DNA of 33,005 nucleotides from a virus. The position numbers and the translations under genes are program-made. The notes beneath the pieces are model-generated. The model searched no databases and was not told the DNA's origin. It saw only the letters and a list, made by a program, of their open reading frames with translations. Where the stretch lies: IMG/VR virus record IMGVR_UViG_3300042934_001323, positions 1 through 33,005 of that record; one strand, written 5' to 3'. Each line of letters starts with the position of its first letter. Position 1 is the first letter of the stretch. Of the stretch, positions 22,307 through 30,650 are shown piece by piece.

Positions 22307-22667
22307 TACTGAATTACTTAAAATACATATGACATCAGAAATAAAAACAATATGTTCAAATGTATCTTATGGTGAATATGATCCTGACATGAGCATGCCA
22401 TACGCTGTTTTTAATGTTGATGATGTTAATGTAGAAGACAGAGAAGATAAGCAGCTTGAGATTAATGTTTACAGTGATGATGTAAAGGAAATAGAAATCA
22501 TTGCTGATGGTATTGTTAATAAGTTTAAGCATTACAAGTATATAAATGACAATTTCTTAGTATTCACTAAGGTTAATACAAGGAATTCAATGAATGATGA
22601 CAAAAGCATAATCAAGCGCAGACGGTTATTAATAGATTTATATTTTTATGATAGGAGTGTGAGTTAA
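22296..22667 (+). CDS. Tail terminator / tail completion protein
   Basis: 123-aa protein beginning MAINTELLKIHMTSEIKTIC, with SMPYAVFNVDDVNVEDREDK and a beta-rich end (KRRRLLIDLYFYDRSVS). The size and order between gp10 and the tail tube fit the terminator that stops tail tube growth and binds the head. ATG at 22296 is used. It overlaps the gene before by 11 bp and the tail tube start by 1 bp. Confidence 0.75.
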   Translation: MAINTELLKIHMTSEIKTICSNVSYGEYDPDMSMPYAVFNVDDVNVEDREDKQLEINVYSDDVKEIEIIADGIVNKFKHYKYINDNFLVFTKVNTRNSMNDDKSIIKRRRLLIDLYFYDRSVS

Positions 22668-23269
22668 TGAGTTTGCTAAAAAGTTTAAGCGGATATACGG
22701 CTAAGACAGCGGAAAATCTTGTTTTAGATGCCGGAGCTTTTTTTAAAAATTTCGATGTAAAGACAGACACTTTTGATACTGCTGTTACAGCTGGCAAGTT
22801 GCTGGGTGCCACCAGAGGCGGAGGTAATTTTAATGCAACGCCGACAGTAAGGCAGATTGAAGTTGATGGAGTAAAAGGTAAAGCCAAGGGGCTTACTGTT
22901 ATAGACTCATGGGATGTAACTATGACCGCTAATATGCTGGAGGTTACCATTGAGAGTCTAAAGCTGTCGTTAGCAAGCGCAACATCTGCTGTAGATGCTA
23001 TGAATTATCCAGGATACACACAGATTAAGGCTAATAATTATATTGCCCTTGCTGATTATATTGACAACATAACATGGGTTGGTACAATAAGCGGATCTGA
23101 CAAGCCGGTAATAATACAAATTTATAATGTATTAAACACCAACGGTTTAAGCATTCAGACACAGGATAAAAGCGAGGTTGTAACAGCCTTGACTTTAACC
23201 GGTCATTACGCTGACACAGATTTGGATAGTCCGCCATTTGCTATATACTACCCAACGCCAGCTGCTTAA
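22667..23269 (+). CDS. Major tail tube protein
   Basis: 200-aa protein with AFFKNFDVKTDTFDTAVTAG, LLGATRGGGNFNATPTVRQI and a terminal EVVTALTLTGHYADTDLDSP, as in Firmicute siphophage tail tube proteins. It polymerises into the tail tube. GGAGTGTGAG precedes the ATG, which overlaps the previous stop by one base. Followed by the two tail chaperone genes. Confidence 0.9.
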   Translation: MSLLKSLSGYTAKTAENLVLDAGAFFKNFDVKTDTFDTAVTAGKLLGATRGGGNFNATPTVRQIEVDGVKGKAKGLTVIDSWDVTMTANMLEVTIESLKLSLASATSAVDAMNYPGYTQIKANNYIALADYIDNITWVGTISGSDKPVIIQIYNVLNTNGLSIQTQDKSEVVTALTLTGHYADTDLDSPPFAIYYPTPAA

Positions 23270-23279
23270 GAGGTGAAAC

Positions 23280-23642
23280 ATGAGAAAGCTAAATACACAG
23301 GATCTATTTAATTTTACAAAGGTAATGAAGGCTGCAAACTTGAAAGAGGAATTGCAGCCTCTTTTTTTAAAAGGAAAGGATATAAAAAATAATACAGATA
23401 CAAATGAAGATGATATAAAGCAAATTGGAATTGAGGCAATATTAACTGTTATTGAAGCATCCGGCAATGCTGGTGTTGAAGATAAGGTATATAAATTTTT
23501 ATCCGGGCCGTTTGAAATGGATGAAAAGTCTATTGCTGAATTAAGTATTGAGGCATTGTTCGAAAAATTTGAACAATTAGCAAGCGAGAATAACATAAGT
23601 ATTTTTTTCAAGCGTGCAGCAAATTTGATGAAACAGAAGTAA
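23280..23642 (+). CDS. Tail assembly chaperone, G part
   Basis: 120-aa acidic helical protein beginning MRKLNTQDLFNFTKVMKAAN. It lies between tail tube and tape measure, where gpG-type chaperones lie. GAGGTG precedes the ATG. Near its 3' end is the slippery heptamer T-TTT-TTC (23603-23609); slipping back one base there joins this frame to the next gene and gives a fusion of about 205 aa. The unshifted product ends at 23642. Confidence 0.87.
   Translation: MRKLNTQDLFNFTKVMKAANLKEELQPLFLKGKDIKNNTDTNEDDIKQIGIEAILTVIEASGNAGVEDKVYKFLSGPFEMDEKSIAELSIEALFEKFEQLASENNISIFFKRAANLMKQK
23603..23609 (+). other. -1 ribosomal frameshift site (G to GT)
   Basis: T-TTT-TTC in the G frame (ATT-TTT-TTC-AAG). 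After a one-base slip the frame reads CAA GCG TGC AGC and stays open into the T gene, running through its ATG at 23642 in frame. This is the classical arrangement for making a G-T tail chaperone fusion. Confidence 0.8.
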
Positions 23643-23896
23643 TGGATTTGCTGCTTAGCAGATATGGCTATATTAGTTCAGTAATGGCCATGGATTTTGA
23701 AGATGGAATAGAGCTTATAAACAAAGCTGGCGAAAAAAGCCTTGAAGATAAGATGTTTTTAAGATGGATTCCATACCAGGAAAGCATAGGCTTTTTTGAT
23801 TTTAAAAATGGACTGTTATCATCGTCAAAAAAAGAAAGTAAAGATGAGATTCTTGACAAAGTTAAGAAGATTTTAGAATTGAAGGTAGGTGAGTAA
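23642..23896 (+). CDS. Tail assembly chaperone, T part
   Basis: 84 aa if started at its own ATG: MDLLLSRYGYISSVMAMDFE, then KMFLRWIPYQESIGFFDFKN and a lysine-rich end. The RWIPYQ-type motif is common in Firmicute phage gpGT C-terminal parts. It overlaps the G gene by one base and is most likely made mainly as the G-T frameshift fusion, which binds the tape measure during tail assembly. No good ribosome site precedes its own ATG. Confidence 0.82.
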   Translation: MDLLLSRYGYISSVMAMDFEDGIELINKAGEKSLEDKMFLRWIPYQESIGFFDFKNGLLSSSKKESKDEILDKVKKILELKVGE

Positions 23897-25426
23897 ATGA
23901 ACATATTTACGCTTACAGGAACAATATTTGTTGACAGTGAAAAGGCCAATGAGAGCATAAGCAAGACTGAAGAAAAAAGCAAAAGTTTATCTGAAAAGCT
24001 AGGTGATGGAATTAAGACAGCCGGCGCATGGGCGCTTGGTATAGGTGCTGCAGCTGTAGCAGTAGGTGGTGCTATGCTTGGAGTAGCATCTAACAGTGCA
24101 GAAACAACTGACAGAATAGACAAAATGAGTTCTAAAATTGGACTCAGTAAGACAGCTTTTCAGGAATGGGACTATGTTCTCGCCCAAAATGGAATGGATA
24201 TTGGCAAGCTGGAAACAGGCATGAAAACATTGACTGCAGCAATGGAAAGTGCCCAAGGTGGAACCGCCAGCTCAATAGAAAACTTCAATGCATTAGGGCT
24301 AACATGGGAAGAAGGCAACGGAAAACTGAAAAGTCAAGAAGAAATGATGAATGAAACAATAATTGCTCTTGCCAATATGGAGAACGGCACTGAGAAGGCA
24401 AGGCTTGCGACTGAGCTATTTGGAAAGGCCGGAGTTGATATGATGCCAATGCTCAATGGAGGAGCAGAAGGTATAGAAGAGCTCAAGAACAGAGCACATG
24501 AGCTAGGACTTGTAATGTCAGATGAATCAGTTACTGCCGGCGTAGTTCTCGGAGACACAATGGATGATGTTAAAAAGAGCTTCGGTGCTGTTGCAACACA
24601 AATTGGAGTCTCTGTCATGCCGATGGTTCAACTGCTGCTAAACTGGATTTTAGAAAACATGCCAATCATCCAGGAAACTGTAGGTAATGTTGTTGGATTT
24701 ATTCAAGCAGCAATATCTGTCTTGGTTGCAGTATGGGAAGAACATGGAGAAACGATTAAGGCTGTGACAAGCGCTGTCTTTTCTGTAGTTCAGACAGTTA
24801 TTGAAACTGCCATGGGAGTAATTCAAGGCATTATTGATGTAGTTATGGGAATCATCAGCGGTGATTGGAGCAAGGCTTGGGACGGAGTAAAAGGAATATT
24901 TAAAGCTGTATGGGATGGCATGGCCGGTCTTCTTCCTGGTCTCATTGAAGCTATATATTCGATAATTCGCGGTACTTTTTATACATTCAAAGGCCTTGGC
25001 AAGAGTATGATTGATTATGTGTGGGATGGAATGAAGAGCGTATGGACAAGTATTTCTAATTGGGTTAGCGAAAAGGTTAAGTGGTTAGCTGATAAGTTGG
25101 CATTTTGGCGAAGTGGAAACAGTGAAATAAGCGGAACTAAAAGTAAAACAAGCACTTCATCATCAACTGTAAATGGTAGCCATGCAAGTGGTTTGGCATA
25201 TGTGCCTTTTAATGGTTATGTTGCCCAGCTGCATGAGGGTGAAAGGGTATTAACAAAAGAAGAAAATGAGGATTATGCAAGCAATAATACAGTTGAAAGA
25301 CAGATTGCATTTAATTTAAACATCGGAACTCTGGTAGCAGATGATTACGGATTAAAACAATTGGAAAGAAAACTTCGTGAAATAAGGATTGGTGAAGACA
25401 ACAGAATGGGAGTGAGTATGGCATGA
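23897..25426 (+). CDS. Tail tape measure protein
   Basis: 509 aa, short for a tape measure and predicting a tail of roughly 75 nm if the usual 0.15 nm per residue holds. The N-terminus has a coiled-coil segment and a membrane-like Ala/Gly stretch (AWALGIGAAAVAVGGAMLG). It continues with the TMP family motif TTDRIDKMSSKIGLSKTAFQ, a large hydrophobic helical region (about 240-350) with WDGVKGIFKAVWDGM repeats, and a C-terminal GYVAQLHEGERVLTKEEN. GTAGGTGAGTAA precedes the ATG. It sets tail length and is probably injected. Confidence 0.93.
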   Translation: MNIFTLTGTIFVDSEKANESISKTEEKSKSLSEKLGDGIKTAGAWALGIGAAAVAVGGAMLGVASNSAETTDRIDKMSSKIGLSKTAFQEWDYVLAQNGMDIGKLETGMKTLTAAMESAQGGTASSIENFNALGLTWEEGNGKLKSQEEMMNETIIALANMENGTEKARLATELFGKAGVDMMPMLNGGAEGIEELKNRAHELGLVMSDESVTAGVVLGDTMDDVKKSFGAVATQIGVSVMPMVQLLLNWILENMPIIQETVGNVVGFIQAAISVLVAVWEEHGETIKAVTSAVFSVVQTVIETAMGVIQGIIDVVMGIISGDWSKAWDGVKGIFKAVWDGMAGLLPGLIEAIYSIIRGTFYTFKGLGKSMIDYVWDGMKSVWTSISNWVSEKVKWLADKLAFWRSGNSEISGTKSKTSTSSSTVNGSHASGLAYVPFNGYVAQLHEGERVLTKEENEDYASNNTVERQIAFNLNIGTLVADDYGLKQLERKLREIRIGEDNRMGVSMA

Positions 25427-25761
25427 AGATAAACAATATAACAGTACAAGCGCCCTTAGCTGAGAATTTTAAGGTTGAGCCGGTAGAACATTGTAAAACA
25501 GCTAGAACAGCAAGTGGCCGATTAGTTAAAGATATCATTGCGGTGAAGAACAAATTTTCATTAACCTACGGAGGGCTAAGATACAATTACTATAAAGTTT
25601 TCCATGATGCATTTATAGCCGGTAACCCTGTTGGATTTTCCTATGAAGATAATGGGCTGGAGAAAACTGCTACAGTATTTATTATGTCAATGCCAAGAGG
25701 TATTTACCAGGATGTTTCAACTGTAAGTCATAGTATAACTATAACCATGGAAGAGGTATAA
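25423..25761 (+). CDS. Tail protein downstream of the tape measure
   Basis: 112-aa beta-rich protein (MKINNITVQAPLAENFKVEP, YGGLRYNYYKVFHDAF, SHSITITMEEV). It occupies the distal-tail position between tape measure and the large tip protein and overlaps the tape measure stop (ATGA). It is probably a small baseplate or distal tail subunit; the family is not named with confidence. Confidence 0.75.
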   Translation: MKINNITVQAPLAENFKVEPVEHCKTARTASGRLVKDIIAVKNKFSLTYGGLRYNYYKVFHDAFIAGNPVGFSYEDNGLEKTATVFIMSMPRGIYQDVSTVSHSITITMEEV

Positions 25762-25764
25762 GAT

Positions 25765-27609
25765 ATGTTCTCAGTAAGCAGCGAATACACAAGCAGCATG
25801 AAAGCTGATAAACGGCGAATATACGGCAAGGTCCAGATAGACTACACAGATCCATTCCTGGATCAGTCAATAAGTGTCGCTGCAAACGAAGAAGCAAACA
25901 TATCCTTCCCTGAGCAGACCGCAGACAATGTCCAGGAGCCGGTTGGCAAGATAGCAAGTCTTGACGGCTCCTGGGTACTGGATGGTACCTATGTGCTTGC
26001 TCCTGTTGACGGTATAGGTCAAATGGGATGGTGGGGAAGTCAGCTGGCCGGATCTGGAGGAGCATTCACTGCACCCTACCCGACTTTGACTGTGACTTTC
26101 CTTCCTAGACCAATTACGAAGCTGAAGGTTGTCGGTGATGCTGCCAGAGGTGAATATCCGGTGGACTTCACTATTAAGCTTTATGGTTCAGCTGATGTCT
26201 TGCTGCACACAGAGACAGTGGCATCAAATTCGCTCATTTCGTGGAATAAAACTCTTAACAGTGCAATCACTCAGGTAGTAAAAATGGTGGTTGAAATAAC
26301 CAAATGGAGTTATGAGGGAAGGCAATGCAAGATACTAGAGTTCTTCACGTCCATCCAGGAAGTCTATGAAGGCGATGACATTCTTATGATCAACATGCTT
26401 GAAGAAAGGGAAGTAGGGCAAGGTTCGCTGCCGGTTGGAAACATCTCAGCCAATGAAATTGACATAAGATTATATAATGCAAAAAGAAAATTCGATGCTG
26501 GCAACACGCAAAGTCCGCTGTATCAAACTTTGAAGCAAAATCGAAGGATTAAAGCATGGTTGGGTGTGGATATGACAACCGGCAAAGAATATGTTCCTTT
26601 AGGTGTATTTTGGTCTGGTGACTGGAATGTACCTGAACAGGATGTATATGCCCAAACAACCGGCAGAGATAGGCTTGAAATGCTTAGAAAGTCTACATAC
26701 AGCACTTCGCAGGTGCAAATAAATCAGACATTATACAGCCTGGCCATTGCGGTATTGGATGATGCCGGGCTGACTGAAGATGAATATTTTGTTGACACGG
26801 AGCTGCAGAATTATCTTGTTCCATATAGTTATTTCGAAGATCAGTCGCATCGTGAGGCTTTAAGAAAAATAGCTGAAGCTTGCCTGGGGCAGGTTTATTG
26901 TGACAGAAACGGAGTGATCCGAATTGAAGGCCCATCATATTTACAGTCTCAAACAGTATCGGTTGATACTTTAACAGGAGACGCTTACTTCAGCAAGGAC
27001 AACCCGGTTAAATGGTCAGAGGTAGCAAACTGTATCGAGGTTGAAACACAACCCTTGCGCCCGGATGTGCTGCAGGAGGTTTACAGATCAAACGAAGTCG
27101 TCAGCATTGCAGCAGGGGAAACGAAGACAGTTACGGCATATTACAACAATGCTCCATGTATTAATGCTGCAGCAAGTTTAACTGGGACAGGATCCATTAC
27201 AAGCGCAACATATTACGCCTGGGGAGCAACAGTAAAAGTTTACAGTGCTGCTGCGGGAACATTTGAACTCACAATCAATGCTCAGCCACTGAAAATATTA
27301 AACAAGGACAAGGTGGTGCGCCAGGATGCGGACTCAATTGTTGACATGGGTACCTTAAAATATACTTATCCGGGAAATCCTCTGGTTCAGACGGTGGCCG
27401 TTGCTGAAATCATTGCAGACAGGCTGCTTGCATATTACAAGAATCCTCGAAGAGACGTTGAGGTAGATTGGAGAGGCAATCCTGCTATGCTCCTGGGGGA
27501 CAGAATAACAGTTACAGATAGAATGGAACAGAATGATTACTTTGTAATTAAGCAGGAGCTGGAATTCAACGGAGCATTGAATGCAAAATTAAGCGGAAGG
27601 AAGGTGTAG
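25765..27609 (+). CDS. Large tail tip / baseplate protein with a carbohydrate-binding-like segment
   Basis: 614 aa, beta-rich. The first third (TSSMKADKRRIYGKVQIDYT onward) includes a discoidin-like stretch around residues 60-200 (AFTAPYPTLTVTFLPRPITK, VDFTIKLYG, ITKWSYEGRQCKILEFF). The later part has DRLEMLRKS, SHREALRKIAEACLGQVYCD and a hub-like end. This arrangement is familiar from clostridial phage tail proteins that contact the host surface. Its GC content is visibly higher than that of its neighbours, suggesting a different origin. GAGGTATAAG precedes the ATG. Confidence 0.82.
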   Translation: MFSVSSEYTSSMKADKRRIYGKVQIDYTDPFLDQSISVAANEEANISFPEQTADNVQEPVGKIASLDGSWVLDGTYVLAPVDGIGQMGWWGSQLAGSGGAFTAPYPTLTVTFLPRPITKLKVVGDAARGEYPVDFTIKLYGSADVLLHTETVASNSLISWNKTLNSAITQVVKMVVEITKWSYEGRQCKILEFFTSIQEVYEGDDILMINMLEEREVGQGSLPVGNISANEIDIRLYNAKRKFDAGNTQSPLYQTLKQNRRIKAWLGVDMTTGKEYVPLGVFWSGDWNVPEQDVYAQTTGRDRLEMLRKSTYSTSQVQINQTLYSLAIAVLDDAGLTEDEYFVDTELQNYLVPYSYFEDQSHREALRKIAEACLGQVYCDRNGVIRIEGPSYLQSQTVSVDTLTGDAYFSKDNPVKWSEVANCIEVETQPLRPDVLQEVYRSNEVVSIAAGETKTVTAYYNNAPCINAAASLTGTGSITSATYYAWGATVKVYSAAAGTFELTINAQPLKILNKDKVVRQDADSIVDMGTLKYTYPGNPLVQTVAVAEIIADRLLAYYKNPRRDVEVDWRGNPAMLLGDRITVTDRMEQNDYFVIKQELEFNGALNAKLSGRKV

Positions 27610-27611
27610 TT

Positions 27612-27719
27612 ATGTTTGAAACACCTAAAACAGATTGGGCATATAATAATGTACCAACCAAAGATGATTTTGACAGGATTGAGAAAAACATTAAGCACTT
27701 GCAAGAGTTATTAGGATAA
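27612..27719 (+). CDS. 35-aa protein copying the tail fibre N-terminus
   Basis: MFETPKTDWAYNNVPTKDDF followed by DRIEKNIKHLQELLG. It matches the first 30 or so residues of the next gene in P-K-T-D-W, the D-F-x-R-I-E motif and the N-I-x-x-L heptad. It has an AGGTGTAG ribosome site. It is either an independent small attachment or collar peptide, or the relic of a fibre duplicate. Confidence 0.62.
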   Translation: MFETPKTDWAYNNVPTKDDFDRIEKNIKHLQELLG

Positions 27720-27730
27720 GGGGTGATTAA

Positions 27731-28693
27731 ATGCCATGGATAACACCTAAGACGGACTGGGACACCAATCCTACAAATCCGCTTCCAAGTGATTTTAACA
27801 GAATAGAAGGAAACATAGAATTTTTAAACACTGACATTGAAACAAAAAAAGGGCTTATAGTTGAGGCGCTGAGTAGCGTTGGAATAGCTGCATTAATAGC
27901 TGATACTCATATACAGCTTGCAAGCAAAATAACCGGTGCTAAAAAAACAGGAATAAGCATTACACCAGGAACAGCAAACCAGGAAATTCCAAAAGGTATT
28001 TATGATGCCGGAGGGGGTATTGTCCTAGGAGATTCGGATCTAGTATCAGCAAACATAAAAGCCGGAGTAAATATATTTGGCGTAGCTGGCAATTCAAATG
28101 TTGTTGACACTTCGCCCGGAACGGCCGTTGCAGGGGATATCTTAACAACAAAGATTGCTTTTGCAGACGGAGTGCAAATTACAGGGAATATGCCAGACAG
28201 AGGAGCTGTTAATCAAACAATATTAACTCAAGGAGCAGGTTATACAATTCCAGCGGGGAAACATAATGGAGCTGGTATAGTAACAGCAAATTTTGCTAAT
28301 CTAAGTGCCGAAAATATAAAGAATGGAGTAAGTGTAGGCGGAATTATTGGAAACTTAATTCCACTAAACGGTGAAAAAAAGTATCAAACAGCATTGGCAA
28401 ACACCGTTAATGTTTCAGGCACATATTATATATCAGCAACAGGTTTGACATTTACACCGAGAATAATTATATGGATAGGAACTTCAACTTATGATTTGAA
28501 CAAATATGGTGGAGTTGCCTTTTTAGATGGCATAAATAAAGGGTTTCGCTTCAGTGAAACAAATGCAAGTTCTTTTACGGTATCAACAAGTGTTACTTCT
28601 ACTGGAAGCTATATAGCAGAAAATGGTTTTAGATTGCCAGTAACAAGTTACAATGCTCAATATGCACAATTCAGATGGTATGCATTTGAATAA
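27731..28693 (+). CDS. Tail fibre / receptor-binding protein
   Basis: 320 aa. The N-terminal attachment part (TPKTDWDTNPTNPLPSDFNR) is followed by glycine-rich repeats with a recurring A-x-I-K-x-G-V-x-x-x-G-x-x-G-N pattern (ANIKAGVNIFGVAGN, ENIKNGVSVGGIIGN). The C-terminal beta domain ends in YNAQYAQFRWYAFE. This is the layout of Firmicute siphophage tail fibres. AAGGGGTGAT precedes the ATG. It probably sets host range. Confidence 0.82.
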   Translation: MPWITPKTDWDTNPTNPLPSDFNRIEGNIEFLNTDIETKKGLIVEALSSVGIAALIADTHIQLASKITGAKKTGISITPGTANQEIPKGIYDAGGGIVLGDSDLVSANIKAGVNIFGVAGNSNVVDTSPGTAVAGDILTTKIAFADGVQITGNMPDRGAVNQTILTQGAGYTIPAGKHNGAGIVTANFANLSAENIKNGVSVGGIIGNLIPLNGEKKYQTALANTVNVSGTYYISATGLTFTPRIIIWIGTSTYDLNKYGGVAFLDGINKGFRFSETNASSFTVSTSVTSTGSYIAENGFRLPVTSYNAQYAQFRWYAFE

Positions 28694-28710
28694 TGATAGG
28701 AGGTAATAAA

Positions 28711-29070
28711 ATGAGAAAAGCAATAAATATTGAAAATACAAGCAAAGACATAGCAAGGGTTTTGTCTATTGCAGACGAAAGCCTTATAGATGAAAACCCT
28801 ACAACACAAGAGTATATTTTAATAACAGACTACATGGAGCCACCAGCATTGAGCAATTCACTTTCAATAAATTACCCTATGTATGACAAAGTAAACAAAG
28901 TTTTTAAATGGATACAGATAACCTATCAACATACGGCTACAGAAGAACTATTTCAAATTGAAAATCTAAAAGCAGAAAGTAGTAACCTGAAGTCACAGCT
29001 GGCTATAGCTAACGATAATATTAATATGCTGCTAGAACTGCAAGCAGATTTAATAGGAGGGGCTATATAA
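28711..29070 (+). CDS. Tail fibre-associated protein (XkdW-like position)
   Basis: 119 aa: MRKAINIENTSKDIARVLSI, then KVNKVFKWIQITYQHTATEE and a C-terminal coiled coil (ENLKAESSNLKSQLAIANDN). AGGAGG precedes the ATG at 28711; the open frame begins at 28693 but lacks such a site. A small protein with a C-terminal coiled coil after the fibre is common and may be a fibre chaperone or adaptor; function inferred from place. Confidence 0.72.
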   Translation: MRKAINIENTSKDIARVLSIADESLIDENPTTQEYILITDYMEPPALSNSLSINYPMYDKVNKVFKWIQITYQHTATEELFQIENLKAESSNLKSQLAIANDNINMLLELQADLIGGAI

Positions 29071-29216
29071 TGACAACAATACAAAAGCGCATAATAATAG
29101 CAGGTATCAAAATTAAGGTAGCTAGAGGCGAAGACCTGGAAACAATCCTAGAAACATATATAAACTTGACACCCGAAGAAAAGCAGGAAATAAGAAGAGC
29201 TATAATGGGGGTATAG
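29070..29216 (+). CDS. XkdX-like small tail-region protein
   Basis: 48 aa: MTTIQKRIIIAGIKIKVARG followed by an acidic helix (DLETILETYINLTPEEKQEI). AGGAGGGGC precedes the ATG, which overlaps the previous stop by one base. Its size and place after the fibre match small XkdX-type proteins of Firmicute phages. Confidence 0.65.
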   Translation: MTTIQKRIIIAGIKIKVARGEDLETILETYINLTPEEKQEIRRAIMGV

Positions 29217-29217
29217 T

Positions 29218-30162
29218 ATGGCAACAGTGCAAGAAATATTTCAAAGACAGGTTGAGTTGTTAAATTTAGAGAAGTACCACGAAGCAGGTTACACAGGTAA
29301 AGATATAGTAATGCTAAACACAGAAAGCCCTGTAAACCATGGTGAAATGACAAACCAAGTAATAAAAGACATAGCGCCAGGTGCGATCATTCTTAATAGC
29401 CGCATAAGTGGCACTATAAGCGAGGGAAAAGTAGTAACTACTACTGTAACCATAGACGGAGAACAGTTAGACTTTGAAGAAGCTATAGACAAATACAAAA
29501 TTAAAATTGTAACTACGTCATACTCAGGTAATACCCCACAGGCACGCCTAGACTACTTTAAAGATATACAAAAACGTAAGGGCGTTATATTTTTCTGTAG
29601 CGCAGGTAATGAAGGAAGTACAGGCATTACAGGACTTTACACTAGAGATAACACAGCTATAGCTGTAGGATCCGTGTATATATACGCTGATGGAACAATA
29701 AAGCGCATTCACTATAGCGGAGAAGGCGACGAACTAGACTTTGTTACGACAGAAGCCAACGGAACTGGTACTAGCGCAGCATGCCCGAACCTAGCAGCAC
29801 AGACAGCCTTGCTATTGCAGCGTTACTGTGACTTTAATCAAGCTGAATGTGTGGAAATACTTAAATCCTTATGTATAGACTTGGGAGCGGTAGGGAAAGA
29901 CACAAGTTTCGGATACGGTTTGCCAATATTACCGTTAACAGACAAATTAGAAATATTAGAAAAGCTGAGAGGAGCTGAGAAGATGCAATTCACGGATGTT
30001 GAAGAAACAAGGTGGAGCAAGGCTGCAATTGATCGCTGTGTGGATGAAGGTCTCCTGGTAGGTTTTGAAGACGGCTCTTTCAGGCCAACGGAAACAGTAA
30101 CAAGAGAGCAGTTTGCGGTGATACTGACACGCATATTAGATAAAATTGAAGGGAGACAATAA
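29218..30162 (+). CDS. Subtilase-like protein with an SLH domain
   Basis: 314 aa. Residues 1-240 follow the peptidase S8 fold: GKDIVMLNTE, HGEMTNQVIKDIAPGA with His41, the oxyanion segment FFCSAGNEG (Asn131) and GTGTSAACPN with Ser186. The usual Asp of the first motif is Asn34 here, so the triad is altered. From about residue 258 there is one S-layer-homology domain (FTDVEETRWSKAAIDRCVDE, then GFEDGSFRPTETVTREQFA). It is one base after the previous stop and 1 bp overlaps the holin. It may cling to the cell wall surface and process phage or host proteins; its role is unproven. Confidence 0.83.
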   Translation: MATVQEIFQRQVELLNLEKYHEAGYTGKDIVMLNTESPVNHGEMTNQVIKDIAPGAIILNSRISGTISEGKVVTTTVTIDGEQLDFEEAIDKYKIKIVTTSYSGNTPQARLDYFKDIQKRKGVIFFCSAGNEGSTGITGLYTRDNTAIAVGSVYIYADGTIKRIHYSGEGDELDFVTTEANGTGTSAACPNLAAQTALLLQRYCDFNQAECVEILKSLCIDLGAVGKDTSFGYGLPILPLTDKLEILEKLRGAEKMQFTDVEETRWSKAAIDRCVDEGLLVGFEDGSFRPTETVTREQFAVILTRILDKIEGRQ

Positions 30163-30650
30163 TGGGAGAAAAAGTCAATGAAATAAAAGCCGGTTTAGTG
30201 GGTGTAATAGCTGTGATATATGCTTTTATAGCAAATATATTCGGAGCTTTTACACCTTTACTTATAATTACACTTGGGGCCATGTTTGCCGACCTTATTA
30301 CAAGGATCTATGCAGCAAGAGTACGGCTGGATGAAAAAGTTGAAAGTAAGCTTGTTATAAAAGGCATATACAAGAAATTAGGAATGTGTATGCTTATTAT
30401 TTTGGCCCTAATTCTGGACAAAGCACTACTTATATTGGCCGATGTTATAGGCATTAGTGTTATCAGCAAAATAATGGTTACTGCCCTTGTGATGGCCTGG
30501 CTGCTAGTGAGGGAATTAATTTCGAATGCCGAGAACCTCCAGCATGCAGGTATTGAGCTGCCGTCATTTCTAATAAAGATACTCGGTATTGCCAAGGATA
30601 AAATAGATAACGCAGGAGATGCAATTGTAGGTGGTGATGGGAGTGATTAA
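30162..30650 (+). CDS. Holin (phage_holin_4 / TcdE-like)
   Basis: 162 aa with membrane helices at about 10-28, 32-48, 70-88 and 98-118 and a charged C-terminus. The N-terminal IKAGLVGVIAVIYAFIANIF and MFADLITRIYAARV resemble the toxin secretion/phage lysis holin family. GAAGGGAGAC precedes the ATG. It would form the lesion letting the endolysin reach the wall and overlaps that gene. Confidence 0.88.
   Translation: MGEKVNEIKAGLVGVIAVIYAFIANIFGAFTPLLIITLGAMFADLITRIYAARVRLDEKVESKLVIKGIYKKLGMCMLIILALILDKALLILADVIGISVISKIMVTALVMAWLLVRELISNAENLQHAGIELPSFLIKILGIAKDKIDNAGDAIVGGDGSD

Noticed and set aside
25739-26065. Minus-strand frame of 108 aa opposite the tail tip gene start
   Set aside because: An antisense shadow of a higher-GC gene, with no ribosome site and a low-complexity composition.
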